Assembly: GCA_002404465.1 (NCBI GenBank)
Contig: DHJT01000028.1
Coordinates: 11,315 to 75,314 of the forward strand
Direction: 5' to 3'
From: Sutterella sp. UBA4713
Lineage (GTDB): Bacteria; Pseudomonadota; Gammaproteobacteria; Burkholderiales; Burkholderiaceae_F
Length of the DNA stretch: 64,000 nucleotides
Numbering within the stretch: position 1 is the stretch's first letter; each line of letters starts with the position of its first letter. Under the pieces are notes generated by a model. The model ran no database searches, was not told the DNA's origin, and saw only the letters and a program-made list of their open reading frames with translations. The position numbers were made by a program, and so were the translations under genes. Shown in pieces: positions 39,075 to 48,246 of the stretch.

Positions 39075-40451
39075 TCAGAAGAATCCGACATCGACTGCAA
39101 ACAGGGCCTCAATCTTAGGCATTAGCTGTTTGTCAGCAGAGAAAACAATCACTCGATCACCGGCTTGGATTACAAAATCGGCGGTTGCGGAAAAAAAATC
39201 GGTACCACGAACAACGGCGCAGATGCCCGATCCCTTGGGTAACTTGATGGAGCCAATCGGCTTTCCGATTACACGGGATGCTCCTTGTGTGCCGTGCGCA
39301 ATAACCTCAAGCACTTCGGAGGCGGCATCGTGTACACCGTGCACGGCTACAACATCGCCACGGCGAACGTACTGCATGAGTTCGCTTAAAGTGACGCGCG
39401 TTTTGGAAATAATAATGTCGATACTTGTGTCCCTAACTAAGTCGGCAAAGGTCTGGTTATCAACGAGAGCGATCGAGCGTTTTGCTCCGAGACGCTTGGC
39501 CAAAAGAGCACTCATGATGTTGCCGTCATCGTGTTTGCTCAAGCTGATAAATAGGTCACATGTGTCAATGTCGACATTGGAAAGATCTTCTTGTTGCAGA
39601 TACGAGCCCTTGACTAAAAGAACCTGGTCGGGGAGCTGTTCGGCAATGTCCCGAGCCTTTGTTTCATCTTGTTCAAGGATCTTAATATTGTAGGCATTGC
39701 GATTTTCAAGCCCTGTCACAAGGCGAAGCGCCATATCGGCATCGCCGGCAATGACAAGATTTTTATTGCGATTTTCTTTCGGATGAATACAAGCAATAAG
39801 AGAGTCAGCTTTCTCTTTGCGAACGAGAACTAAAAGTTCATCGCCAACTGCAAGGGGTTTTTGACGGTCGAGGGATTGATCTTCGTGGAATGCTGCTACA
39901 AAGGCGGCTTGGTGTTTCTCTAAAATCGGGCGGACTTGCTCGCCTGTTTGCCCGACGCACTCGCTTTCTTGACCGACATCAAGAGTCATCAGGTAAAGAG
40001 CACCTTGAGCCAAATCAATAACCTGGGATGCCTGTGGAAATTCGATTAAGCGAAGCAAGGCATCGGTTAGGGCTTGCTCGGGCCAAATTGTGCTTGTGAT
40101 GTGAAATCCGGCATCTCCGAGCAAATCGGGGTAATTACTTAGCTCGTTACGACGAACTCGTGCAATGCGGGTCGGGACGTTAAAAAGTTCGGCAGCGAGC
40201 AGACAAGCCACTAAATTGGTTTCGTCGCTTGCCGTTACGGCAATCACGATGTCAGCATCTTCAATGCCGGCCTCGCGCAATACAGCGGGACTGGCCGCAT
40301 CTCCGACGATGCCACGCAGGTCCAAATGACGTTGCAGTTGTAAGACCCGGCTCTGTTCGATGTCAACGACCGTTATATCGTTAGATTCGCCGACTAAAGC
40401 TTGTGCTACGGCGTCTCCCGTATGTCCGGCTCCGAGAATGAGTACGCGCAT
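39075..40451 (-). CDS. trkA: Trk system potassium transporter regulatory subunit TrkA
   Basis: TrkA gates TrkH on the cytoplasmic face. The 458-residue protein has two RCK repeats, each with a Rossmann nucleotide-binding domain (LILGAGHTGDAVAQAL at residue 4 and VIAGDADMALRLVTGL near 230) followed by a TrkA-C domain. The aspartate expected to bind the NAD(H) ribose is seen in VVDIEQSR. It lies 12 bp after the ntrX-like gene and before trkH. Confidence 0.94.
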   Translation of the reverse strand: MRVLILGAGHTGDAVAQALVGESNDITVVDIEQSRVLQLQRHLDLRGIVGDAASPAVLREAGIEDADIVIAVTASDETNLVACLLAAELFNVPTRIARVRRNELSNYPDLLGDAGFHITSTIWPEQALTDALLRLIEFPQASQVIDLAQGALYLMTLDVGQESECVGQTGEQVRPILEKHQAAFVAAFHEDQSLDRQKPLAVGDELLVLVRKEKADSLIACIHPKENRNKNLVIAGDADMALRLVTGLENRNAYNIKILEQDETKARDIAEQLPDQVLLVKGSYLQQEDLSNVDIDTCDLFISLSKHDDGNIMSALLAKRLGAKRSIALVDNQTFADLVRDTSIDIIISKTRVTLSELMQYVRRGDVVAVHGVHDAASEVLEVIAHGTQGASRVIGKPIGSIKLPKGSGICAVVRGTDFFSATADFVIQAGDRVIVFSADKQLMPKIEALFAVDVGFF

Positions 40452-40463
40452 GGCTCGGATAAA

Positions 40464-41159
40464 CTATTTATTGTGAGTTATTTTGGTAGTACTCGAAGGA
40501 CGAGGAATATCCATGTGAAGAGCTTTGAGTTTACGATACAAGTGCGTTCGCTCAAGACCGGCATGACGCGCTACACGGGTAATTTGATAGTCCTCATATT
40601 CAATTAGTTTCGTAAAGTAGGCACGTTCCGTCGCTTCGCGTACATCTCGTAGTGAGGCGTTGAAATCAATTACGATGTCGGTGCCCGGAATGTTAAATTT
40701 CGGGAGCTCAACAGGAATTTTCGGCTTGGGCGCCACAGAAACAATCGGCGGCAAGTCATTGTCCACGCGATATTTAGCGAAAGCCGTGATGCGATTTTTC
40801 ACCTCAATGCCGTGTCGCACGGCATTAAGGAGTTTTTGCATTGAAATCGGTTTTTCCAGAAAAGAGAGTGAACCGAATTTTGTGGCTTCGACGGCAGTCT
40901 CAATTGTGGCGTGACCGCTCATCATGATGACCTGACTGTCAAAATCCTTGTCAGCTTTCCATTCTTTGAGAAGGGAAACGCCGTCCATGTCAGGCATCCA
41001 AATGTCCAAAAGAATCAAATCAAATTTACTTTGCGCTACTTTTTGTCGTGCGACCTCAGCATTCTCCGCTTCTTCAACGGCATATCCCTCATCCGAGAGA
41101 ATCTCCGAAAGAAGATCGCGGATGCCGATTTCATCATCAACAATCAAAATGTTCGCCAT
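40464..41159 (-). CDS. NtrX-like response regulator without AAA+ domain
   Basis: A 231-residue response regulator: receiver domain with Asp52 in LLDIWMPDMDG and MSGHATIETAV, then a linker and a C-terminal Fis-type helix-turn-helix (YQITRVARHAGLERTHLYRKLKAL). True NtrX proteins carry a sigma-54-interacting AAA+ domain between the two; here there is only a linker of about 70 residues, a form common in betaproteobacteria. The start at 41159 gives the usual MANILIVDDE. Its kinase is the NtrY-like protein upstream, 223 bp away. Confidence 0.88.
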   Translation of the reverse strand: MANILIVDDEIGIRDLLSEILSDEGYAVEEAENAEVARQKVAQSKFDLILLDIWMPDMDGVSLLKEWKADKDFDSQVIMMSGHATIETAVEATKFGSLSFLEKPISMQKLLNAVRHGIEVKNRITAFAKYRVDNDLPPIVSVAPKPKIPVELPKFNIPGTDIVIDFNASLRDVREATERAYFTKLIEYEDYQITRVARHAGLERTHLYRKLKALHMDIPRPSSTTKITHNK

Positions 41160-41382
41160 AGCGCAACACTCTTTGCTTAAAAATACGATTGAATAAAGCA
41201 GCGAAAGCAAATGCGCCTGTCAAAACAAGTGCTACCCCTGCTCCTGTTTCCTTTTGTTTATTGCGTCAATTGTTGCAAATAATATCCGCATTTGAAAAAT
41301 CAGGCAATACGCAAAGTGAATCGAAGCTTCTTTTTAGACGGCTTCCTCGGCACTGCTCCAGAGAAAAACGTTGTTTGACATG

Positions 41383-43533
41383 TTACGTGACAACGGGAAA
41401 GACAATCGAGACACGCGCACCCAGGACAGTTTTTCCCTCTCCTTGGATGTTTTCAATTGAGATTTTGGCTTTGTGTTCATCCAGAATCTTTTTGACCATC
41501 GGGAGTCCCAAGCCAGTCCCAGTGGTTTTTGTCGTGATGTATGGTTCAAAGGCCCTGGCAAGGACGCTCGTTTGAAATCCCGGTCCGTTATCTTCGATGG
41601 TCATGCGCACAGCCGACGGGGTACCGTCGGAAGAAACGGCTTGCGTGCGGATGCAAATTTTCGGGTTTTTAATGTCGGCACAGGCTTCAATCGAATTGCC
41701 GAGTAGGTTAAAAAGCACCTGCCGAATCTGCGCGGCATCGACCGAAACGGTCGGTAGCGGGTTTTCCAATTCTCGCAATATCCGAATGCCACCGGAATGG
41801 TAAAACGTAATCATGTCCTCGATTAAGGCATTTAAATCAACGGACTTTAGGCTCGGCGGAGGCAGTTTGGCAAAGTCACGGAAGTCGTTGACCATCTTTT
41901 TCATCGCATCGACCTGATCGATAATTGTGGAGGTTGCTCGACTCAAGAGAGCGGCATCGGCCGGGTCAAGTTTATTTTCCAATTTCATCGAAAGGCGTTC
42001 GGCGGCCAGACGAATCGGAGTTAATGGATTTTTAATTTCATGCGCTAACCGACGAGCCACTTCGTTCCAGGCTTGGGCTTTTTGGGCGTCAATGAGAGCA
42101 GAGACATTGTCAAAAGCAACAACCCAACCGACGGCACCCTCTAATTCCAGACGAGAACCGCGAATGAAAAGCGATACGTCCGGATCGGGACTGCGGGACA
42201 GTTCAAAGTCAAGATGAAAACTCCCGGTATCGGCAATACGAATCTGATCGACCAGGGCTGCGGCAAGACGCGGCTCGACAACGGCGAGATTATCTCCTGG
42301 ATTAACGCGAGAGGGAGCGAGGATGACGTTGGCTGCCGTATTCACAAGCAACACGGCAAGAGAGGAATCCAAAAGCAATACACCGGCAGAAATGTTCGAC
42401 AGAACGCTGGCTAAGTAGGCGCGCGATCGCTCGGTTGCCAGTCGTTGTTTTTCTGCGCTTTTTTGTGCCTCGGCAATCTGAGAGACCATGGAGTTAAACG
42501 ATTTGGTAAGTTCGTTCATCTCGTCGTTCCCAAGGAGTTCTCGAATCGGGACGAGATTTCCGTTGGCGACCTTTTTTGTGCCGACGGCAAGCTGTAGCAC
42601 AGGCTCTGTCATCGTTCGGGCAAACCAAAGCGCCATGGCAATGGCTGCTAAAAGTGTCAACAACATCGTCAAGGTCAACGTGACGCGGTAAATGGTCTGT
42701 AGTGATGCGCGTGTCAGTGTCAACTCTTGGTAGTCGCGAAAGCCTTCGACAAGACCGCGAGCGCCCTGGGCGAATTTAATCGGGACCGTATTGGAAAACT
42801 GCAGAAAGCAGTTGTTTTCCAATGTTCGATTCGGATAAATCGGGACAAGAGTTCGAATGCGCATCGGATCGTCAGGCGTGGAGGATTCCCCTTCAAGAAG
42901 AGAGAAGCCCTTTTTCTCCAAGGAGTCGACCATATCGGTCACTAACGGCATGTCAATCTTGACTTGGGCATCCGGAGCAATTGACGAATGCGAGATATTT
43001 CCTTGAGGCTGGAAAATGAGTGCGACTTCCGATTCGAAATCTTCGCGTAGCTTTTCGATTCCAGCATCCCACTGGTTTTCCGGTAACTCAGAAAGGCTTA
43101 AGGCAGCTCGACGGGCAAAGAAAAGGAGTCTGCCGCGTTCGTTTTCCAAAATGTCACTGGAAAGTGTGATGCCGTCTTCGAGGGCTCGCTCAATTCGAGC
43201 ATCGAACCAAGAGTCAATCGATCGGCCGATAAATTGAGCTGAGACCAAATACAGTAACATACAAGGAACAAAAGCGATGGAAGCAATCGTCAATGCGAGC
43301 TTAGCCGTCATGCGCGATCCGAAATCGTTGTGACGCCAGTTTAGATACAGCTTAAAACTTAGCCGCAAGACAACAATCAAAAGGATCAGAGTTGTCAGGG
43401 TGTTAAGCGCAATGAGCGCCGGAAAGAAACGTCCGAGACGCGTTGATGCCGCACCGCCGGCAACGGCATAAATCAACAAAAAAACGCCGGCTGCCACGAT
43501 GCCGAAGAACCCAATGCGTAGCCAGCGTTGCAT
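41383..43533 (-). CDS. NtrY-like sensor histidine kinase
   Basis: A 716-residue membrane kinase: several N-terminal membrane segments, an extracytoplasmic region, a HAMP domain following the last segment (MTEPVLQLAVGTKK), a PAS domain, and the kinase core with the His box RRLAHEIKNPLTPIRL, N box LLGNSIEACAD, and GxG motifs EDNGPGFQ and GTGLGLPMV. NtrYX pairs respond to redox or nitrogen state in other proteobacteria. I chose the ATG at 43533, which has AAGGA about 7 bases upstream and falls 11 bp after the DUF4390 gene. The 223-bp gap before ntrX shows no gene. Confidence 0.9.
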   Translation of the reverse strand: MQRWLRIGFFGIVAAGVFLLIYAVAGGAASTRLGRFFPALIALNTLTTLILLIVVLRLSFKLYLNWRHNDFGSRMTAKLALTIASIAFVPCMLLYLVSAQFIGRSIDSWFDARIERALEDGITLSSDILENERGRLLFFARRAALSLSELPENQWDAGIEKLREDFESEVALIFQPQGNISHSSIAPDAQVKIDMPLVTDMVDSLEKKGFSLLEGESSTPDDPMRIRTLVPIYPNRTLENNCFLQFSNTVPIKFAQGARGLVEGFRDYQELTLTRASLQTIYRVTLTLTMLLTLLAAIAMALWFARTMTEPVLQLAVGTKKVANGNLVPIRELLGNDEMNELTKSFNSMVSQIAEAQKSAEKQRLATERSRAYLASVLSNISAGVLLLDSSLAVLLVNTAANVILAPSRVNPGDNLAVVEPRLAAALVDQIRIADTGSFHLDFELSRSPDPDVSLFIRGSRLELEGAVGWVVAFDNVSALIDAQKAQAWNEVARRLAHEIKNPLTPIRLAAERLSMKLENKLDPADAALLSRATSTIIDQVDAMKKMVNDFRDFAKLPPPSLKSVDLNALIEDMITFYHSGGIRILRELENPLPTVSVDAAQIRQVLFNLLGNSIEACADIKNPKICIRTQAVSSDGTPSAVRMTIEDNGPGFQTSVLARAFEPYITTKTTGTGLGLPMVKKILDEHKAKISIENIQGEGKTVLGARVSIVFPVVT

Positions 43534-43544
43534 AGTCTGTCCTT

Positions 43545-44138
43545 CTAGTTGGAGTCGAGGGCCTTTGTTAGGACGATGTTTTGCCAATCGCTTTCAAGAG
43601 CCCAGTCTGAGTTGCCGCCGATTGTAACTTGCAGGGGCTTAGGCAAGCGAGACAGATCCAGTCGCATTCGCGTCTGCGCCAGAACGTCGGAGTGTCTGTG
43701 AATAGCATCTGCGTCGGCTACAACCCAGCCGCGAACATTTTTCAACAACAAAAGAGCTTGATCCAACGTGTCAAAGGACTGGACAAGACCGTCACGGGAA
43801 AGGCGCAGTTGACGCGACAATGGGCTGTAACTAAGGCGTTGTAACAGAGTGGATGTGATAAGCGTCTTATCAAACCAAAAGGTTCTCGGTTCCAGTAGTC
43901 TGAATTCGTAGGCAAAGTAAAGGGCAATGCCACGTCTTAAGTAGTCGGTTAAAACCGGAGAGAGATCAAATTCCCAATTGACGCTTAGCTGAAGTCCGGG
44001 TAGAGCTCCATCGGTGACTCGAAGAAGTTGCGCGCTCATCAGCTGGATGTCCGACGAATTGGCGCGCACGAATTTTGAGGCCTCCGGTGCAAAAAGCGCG
44101 GCTACAAGCGATGCACACAGCAGGCGTCGAGAGACCAT
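43545..44138 (-). CDS. DUF4390 domain-containing protein
   Basis: A 197-residue protein of the DUF4390 family, always found between rsmB and ntrY in Burkholderiales. It has a probable N-terminal signal (MVSRRLLCASLVAALFAPEASKF, residues 1-23 roughly) and no further membrane segment, so it is likely exported. The YFAYEFRLLEPRTFWFD region is typical. Function is unknown; conserved linkage suggests it may act with the NtrY sensor. Confidence 0.85.
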   Translation of the reverse strand: MVSRRLLCASLVAALFAPEASKFVRANSSDIQLMSAQLLRVTDGALPGLQLSVNWEFDLSPVLTDYLRRGIALYFAYEFRLLEPRTFWFDKTLITSTLLQRLSYSPLSRQLRLSRDGLVQSFDTLDQALLLLKNVRGWVVADADAIHRHSDVLAQTRMRLDLSRLPKPLQVTIGGNSDWALESDWQNIVLTKALDSN

Positions 44139-44145
44139 GTTAGGA

Positions 44146-45453
44146 CTACCCTTTTGTTAATAAAGCATAAAAGAAACCGTCTCGGATGCGGGGCAGGCCG
44201 GGTGCGTCCTCTGTGTCCGAATCGCGCGGAAACACGGTCAGTGTCGCCGGCAAACCGTCATTAAGTGGCATGGCATGGGCTTCTTTATGCCGTTTCAGAA
44301 ATTCGGCAATTTGCATCGGCCCCTCTTCCTTAAAAACTGAGCATACGACATACAAAAGCCTTCCTCCAAACTTTACCAGCGGCCAAAGTGCTTCCAAGAG
44401 TATCTTTTGTTGTTTTGCTAGCGAAACAATATCGTTCGGTTGTCGCAAGAAGGCGACGTCGGGATGCCTGCGCAAGATACCGCTTGCTGTGCAAGGCGCA
44501 TCGAGCAAAACGGCATCGAATCGACAGTCGGGGCCGGTCCAAGTGGCGGGGACGGCCGCGTCGGCTTGCATAACTCGGGCTTTAAGGTGAAGACGCCGAA
44601 GGTTTTCTCGGATGCGTTCAGCGCGTGCCGGGTTGATTTCCAGGGCTAGCACGTCGACATCGGCCAACTCCAGAATGTGACAGGTTTTTCCTCCCGGTGC
44701 TGCACAGGCATCTAAAATTTTCTCTCCGTTTTTGGGGCGTAACCACCTGGCTGCCAGTTGCGCTCCGGCATCTTGCACACTAACAAGCCCTTCGTTAAAC
44801 CCCGGGATGTCATCGACATTGCAAGCCTTATCGATAACGACGCCGTCCAGTCCGACTGGGCTGCTTTGTATTTCTTTTAATCGGGCAAGATCACACCATG
44901 CTTGTGGTGTGATCTTGCGTCGGTTGACTCGCAAAACAAGTCGCGGAGGAATTTGGGCTATTTTCAAGAGATCTTCTGCGCACGTATTTCCCAAATCCTT
45001 GGAAAGTTTCCGGGAAAACCACTCCGGGACATTGAGTCGGACTATCGAATTTTTCATCGCTTCGGCGACAAGATTTTCGCTTTCTCTGCAAAAGCGGCGT
45101 AAGCAGGCGTTGACAAAACGTGTTGCACAACCCGTTTTTCGACCGGCCTTGACAAAATCGACCGTTTCGTTGACTAAGGCAAAGCGCTTGGTCGGATTAA
45201 GCAACATCTCGCTTAAGGCAATCATTAGGATACGGCGTATGTCATCGGCAGGAGGGCGGTTTGTCAGAAACTGAACCAGACAGTCGCAAAGGAAATAGTG
45301 ACGCGTCAGGTCATATAAAACAGCTTGCAAAGTCGGGCGCATCCGGCGTTCCGATATTGCCGCAACAATGGCGAAGTCAAGGGACTTCCCGGACTCAAAA
45401 AAAGACAGAGCGTCAAGTGCCGGGCCGAGCAGACGACCGAAGGGAACGGTCAT
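44146..45453 (-). CDS. rsmB: 16S rRNA (cytosine-967-C5)-methyltransferase RsmB
   Basis: RsmB methylates C967 of 16S rRNA. The 435-residue protein has an N-terminal NusB-like RNA-binding domain and the SAM-dependent domain with ILDACAAPGGKTCHILEL, the PC catalytic cysteine in LLDAPCTASGILRRHPDV, and the second cysteine in LLYVVCSVFKEEG. I chose the ATG at 45453, which has AGGAGAGG upstream and overlaps the fmt stop in ATGA; the open frame continues upstream within fmt and would add 46 unlikely residues. Confidence 0.93.
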   Translation of the reverse strand: MTVPFGRLLGPALDALSFFESGKSLDFAIVAAISERRMRPTLQAVLYDLTRHYFLCDCLVQFLTNRPPADDIRRILMIALSEMLLNPTKRFALVNETVDFVKAGRKTGCATRFVNACLRRFCRESENLVAEAMKNSIVRLNVPEWFSRKLSKDLGNTCAEDLLKIAQIPPRLVLRVNRRKITPQAWCDLARLKEIQSSPVGLDGVVIDKACNVDDIPGFNEGLVSVQDAGAQLAARWLRPKNGEKILDACAAPGGKTCHILELADVDVLALEINPARAERIRENLRRLHLKARVMQADAAVPATWTGPDCRFDAVLLDAPCTASGILRRHPDVAFLRQPNDIVSLAKQQKILLEALWPLVKFGGRLLYVVCSVFKEEGPMQIAEFLKRHKEAHAMPLNDGLPATLTVFPRDSDTEDAPGLPRIRDGFFYALLTKG

Positions 45454-46406
45454 TTCAAAACCTCTCCTTGTTGTAAGGGGAACGATTGCAAAAAGGCAGA
45501 GGTATCCATAACGGCTTTGCCGCTTTTTTGCAGACGTAGGCATTCGACAGCGCCGTCGGCACATGCAACAACCAGGCGTTTTTTTGCACAAAGCACCTGG
45601 CCGGGAATTCCTTTCCCTTCAAAGGGGCGCATGGCCCAAATCTTAAATATCTCGCCGTGTGCTGTAGTTCTTAGTCCCGGGAACGGGAAAAATGCTCGGC
45701 AACGTCGATCAAGGCAGGCAACAGATTGATTCCAGTCGATGTCCGACTCTGTTTTGAGAATCTTTCGGGCATAAGTTGCTTTCGTATCGTCTTGCGCAGT
45801 GGCAACGAGGGTGTCGGCATTCTCTAACGCTTGAACAATCGCTTGCGCCCCCAGATCCGTTAGCTTTTGTGTCAGGGATGCTGCCGTATCAGACGGTGTT
45901 ATCGGTATGGATTTGGCGAGTAAAACCGGGCCGGTATCCAGACCTTTTTCCATTTTCATAATAGAGATTCCGGTTTCGGTATCTCCGGCTTCAATAGCTC
46001 GCTGGATAGGAGCTGCGCCGCGCCAGCGAGGCAGAAGCGAAGCGTGGATATTGACAGCAGACAAGAAGCGATTTTGCCCGATGCCACGAGCGGCCGTAAG
46101 CGCTTTTTCCGGCAAGATCAACCCGTAGGCAGCAACGACGAGTACATCGGCTTTGACGCTTTGTAGAAGACTGAGTGCCTGAGTGGCTTCGGCCGGAGCT
46201 TTGCGAATGGAAAGTGTTTCAGGGGAGATGACCTTGATGCCGTGCTCAAGAGCGATTTCTTTGACGGGGGAGGCCTTCAGCCTCATACCGCGACCGCTTG
46301 GCCTGTCCGGTTGGGTTAGGACGAGAGCAATGTCATGTCCTGCATGAATCAGAGCGCTAAGTGCCTCGGCAGCAAAACTCGGTGTTCCGGCGAAAGTGAT
46401 GCGCAT
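45450..46406 (-). CDS. fmt: methionyl-tRNA formyltransferase
   Basis: Fmt formylates initiator Met-tRNA using 10-formyl-tetrahydrofolate. The 318-residue protein begins MRITFAGTPSFAAEALSAL and has the catalytic signature AVNIHASLLPRWRGAAPIQ near residue 115 and the C-terminal OB-like domain. The frame stays open upstream to 46472 but the family start is at 46406, with CAGAGGTC upstream. fmt is normally next to def; here an alpha/beta hydrolase on the other strand lies between. Confidence 0.95.
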   Translation of the reverse strand: MRITFAGTPSFAAEALSALIHAGHDIALVLTQPDRPSGRGMRLKASPVKEIALEHGIKVISPETLSIRKAPAEATQALSLLQSVKADVLVVAAYGLILPEKALTAARGIGQNRFLSAVNIHASLLPRWRGAAPIQRAIEAGDTETGISIMKMEKGLDTGPVLLAKSIPITPSDTAASLTQKLTDLGAQAIVQALENADTLVATAQDDTKATYARKILKTESDIDWNQSVACLDRRCRAFFPFPGLRTTAHGEIFKIWAMRPFEGKGIPGQVLCAKKRLVVACADGAVECLRLQKSGKAVMDTSAFLQSFPLQQGEVLK

Positions 46407-46556
46407 AAAAAAGACCTCTGCTACCAATATAATAAGAGCAGACGGCATTTTAGCAATCAGGTCCAATAGCATCGACTCACAGTTGCACCCCCTAAAAACA
46501 CTTCATGCGCAGTGTTGTACACAAGTGCCGGCCGCAGTAAAACGTAAAGGTTTCAG

Positions 46557-47444
46557 ATGCATCGTATTTGTCGATTGGCTTTCAAAGAGTACGGAGACAA
46601 AACACTTCCCACGCTCGTTCTTTTAATGGGGCTCGGGATGCCTTCGGGGGCTTGGCCCGAATCGCTGATTCGTCTGCTCGTACAGCAGGGATTACATGTT
46701 GTGACGCCAGACAACCGAGATTGCGGGCAAAGCGAGTTTTGTTCGGAAAAGGTTCCTTTTTGGACGCTTATGCGATCGGTTGCTTGGTACGTTTTCGGAG
46801 GGACGGTTCACGCTCCGTACTCGGTCAATGATATGGCAATGGATGTGGAGAACTTGCTAAATGAGCAAAGGCTTGAACGAGTCCATATCGCCGGGTTCTC
46901 TCTGGGCGGCATGATTGCGCAGGCGTTTGCTATTCGAGCACCGCACAGAACGATTTCGCTTTCGTGTATTTCAACAGCTACCGGCAATCCGAGAACCGGA
47001 TTCGGACAATTACGGGCGGTGTGTAGCGTGCTTAAAAACTGTTCTCAAACTGAAGATAGCCAAACGCGATATCGCCGATTAACGCAACTTCTGAAAACAA
47101 TCGGGAGCCCGGGTGTTCACTATAGCGATGTTGAGCTGGCTCGCTACATGCAGGTTCTTAAGGAAGGAAATGTCACGCAGCAATCAATCAGGCGTCAATT
47201 GATGGCGATTCTGGCCGCGGGAGATCGACGTAGCAAACTACGGCAGTTGGTAGTTCCGACGCTGGTTATTCATGGGCAGGCCGATCCCCTTTTGCCCGTG
47301 CAGGCCGGTCAGGAACTTGCTAAGTGTGTTGAGGGTGCAAAACTGATGCGCATTGCCGGTATGGGGCATGACCTTCCGGAATGTTTTATCAAACCGATCG
47401 GCCAGGCTCTTGCCAAGCACTGCTATAGCGGGGCTTTGCGCTAA
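46557..47444 (+). CDS. alpha/beta hydrolase
   Basis: A 295-residue serine hydrolase of the alpha/beta fold. The nucleophile elbow is GFSLGG with Ser115, and Asp243 (HGQADPLLP) and His271 (GMGHDLP) fit the triad. An oxyanion region LLMGLGMPSGAW is near residue 22. The closest kinds of relatives are probably aclacinomycin-methylesterase-like or ester hydrolases, but the substrate cannot be predicted. It sits between fmt and def on the opposite strand; its last four bases overlap the def stop. Confidence 0.82.
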   Translation: MHRICRLAFKEYGDKTLPTLVLLMGLGMPSGAWPESLIRLLVQQGLHVVTPDNRDCGQSEFCSEKVPFWTLMRSVAWYVFGGTVHAPYSVNDMAMDVENLLNEQRLERVHIAGFSLGGMIAQAFAIRAPHRTISLSCISTATGNPRTGFGQLRAVCSVLKNCSQTEDSQTRYRRLTQLLKTIGSPGVHYSDVELARYMQVLKEGNVTQQSIRRQLMAILAAGDRRSKLRQLVVPTLVIHGQADPLLPVQAGQELAKCVEGAKLMRIAGMGHDLPECFIKPIGQALAKHCYSGALR

Positions 47445-47971
47445 GAAGTGCGATGTTTTTTTTCGCGAGCTTTTTCCCGACGTAGTTTGGCAAGTTTTTC
47501 GATGGCACGGTTTTTCTTTAGCGGACTCAGATGGTCGATAAAGACGTGACCGTTAAGGTGATCGACTTCGTGCTGAACGCATACAGCCAAAAGGCCTTCG
47601 CAGTCTATAGAAATCGGGTTCCCTTGCAAGTCAAAGGCATCGACATGGACTTTGGACGGACGTTTAATTTTTTCCGTTAAATCAGGGAGCGAAAGGCAAC
47701 CCTCTTCCCCTTCAATTAACGTATCGCTTAATGCGGTAACCGTCGGGTTGACAAGGGCAATAAGATGCGACTTTTCATCGGAAATGTCGATGACAATCAG
47801 TCGGATGCTTTTGCCGACCTGAGGCGCTGCCAGTCCGATTCCCGGGGCGGCGTACATTGTTTCTGCCATATCTGTTGCCAGACGATGCAAAGCCTCGTTA
47901 AATTCGGTTACGGATTCGGAAGGCTTAGCTAGGATTTCGGCAGGATATTGAACAATCGGCAGTACAGCCAC
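47441..47971 (-). CDS. def: peptide deformylase
   Basis: Peptide deformylase removes the formyl group from nascent proteins, using Fe2+. The 176-residue protein has all three motifs: GIGLAAPQVG (residue 44), EGCLSLPD with the Cys92 metal ligand and QHEVDHLNG with His134, Glu135 and His138. It begins with GTG, with GGAGAA upstream. The gene is convergent with the hydrolase, separating it from fmt, with which it usually forms an operon. Confidence 0.96.
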   Translation of the reverse strand: MAVLPIVQYPAEILAKPSESVTEFNEALHRLATDMAETMYAAPGIGLAAPQVGKSIRLIVIDISDEKSHLIALVNPTVTALSDTLIEGEEGCLSLPDLTEKIKRPSKVHVDAFDLQGNPISIDCEGLLAVCVQHEVDHLNGHVFIDHLSPLKKNRAIEKLAKLRREKAREKKHRTS

Positions 47972-48246
47972 GGTTTTTTCTCCATGAAAAGGGACAAATC
48001 CCCAAAAATCCTACTATTTTAACGGGTCTGGAGCTGACGTACAGGCAGTGAAAAGTAAGAGATATCGGATTCTGGCAGCGACTAAGTTGAGTGTCAAAGA
48101 GAATTTTCAATTAAAAAACAAAGGTCAAAAAGAAAGAACGCGGCGTTTCTTCTCTTTTCTCGAAAACTCTGATTATTCTATAAAAAAGGAAGACGCCGAT
48201 TCAATTGATGAAAATATGAAAAAACCGAGGCGTCTGGAGATCGAGA
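47972..48246. other. gene-free gap between def and topB
   Basis: 275 bp with no convincing gene, RNA or strong repeat. In many Burkholderiales the genes smg (DUF494) and dprA lie between topB and def; no recognisable trace of them is seen here. The gap contains both divergent promoters; no clear hexamers stand out. A short frame starting at 48048 overlaps the topB start and is not considered real. Confidence 0.5.
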
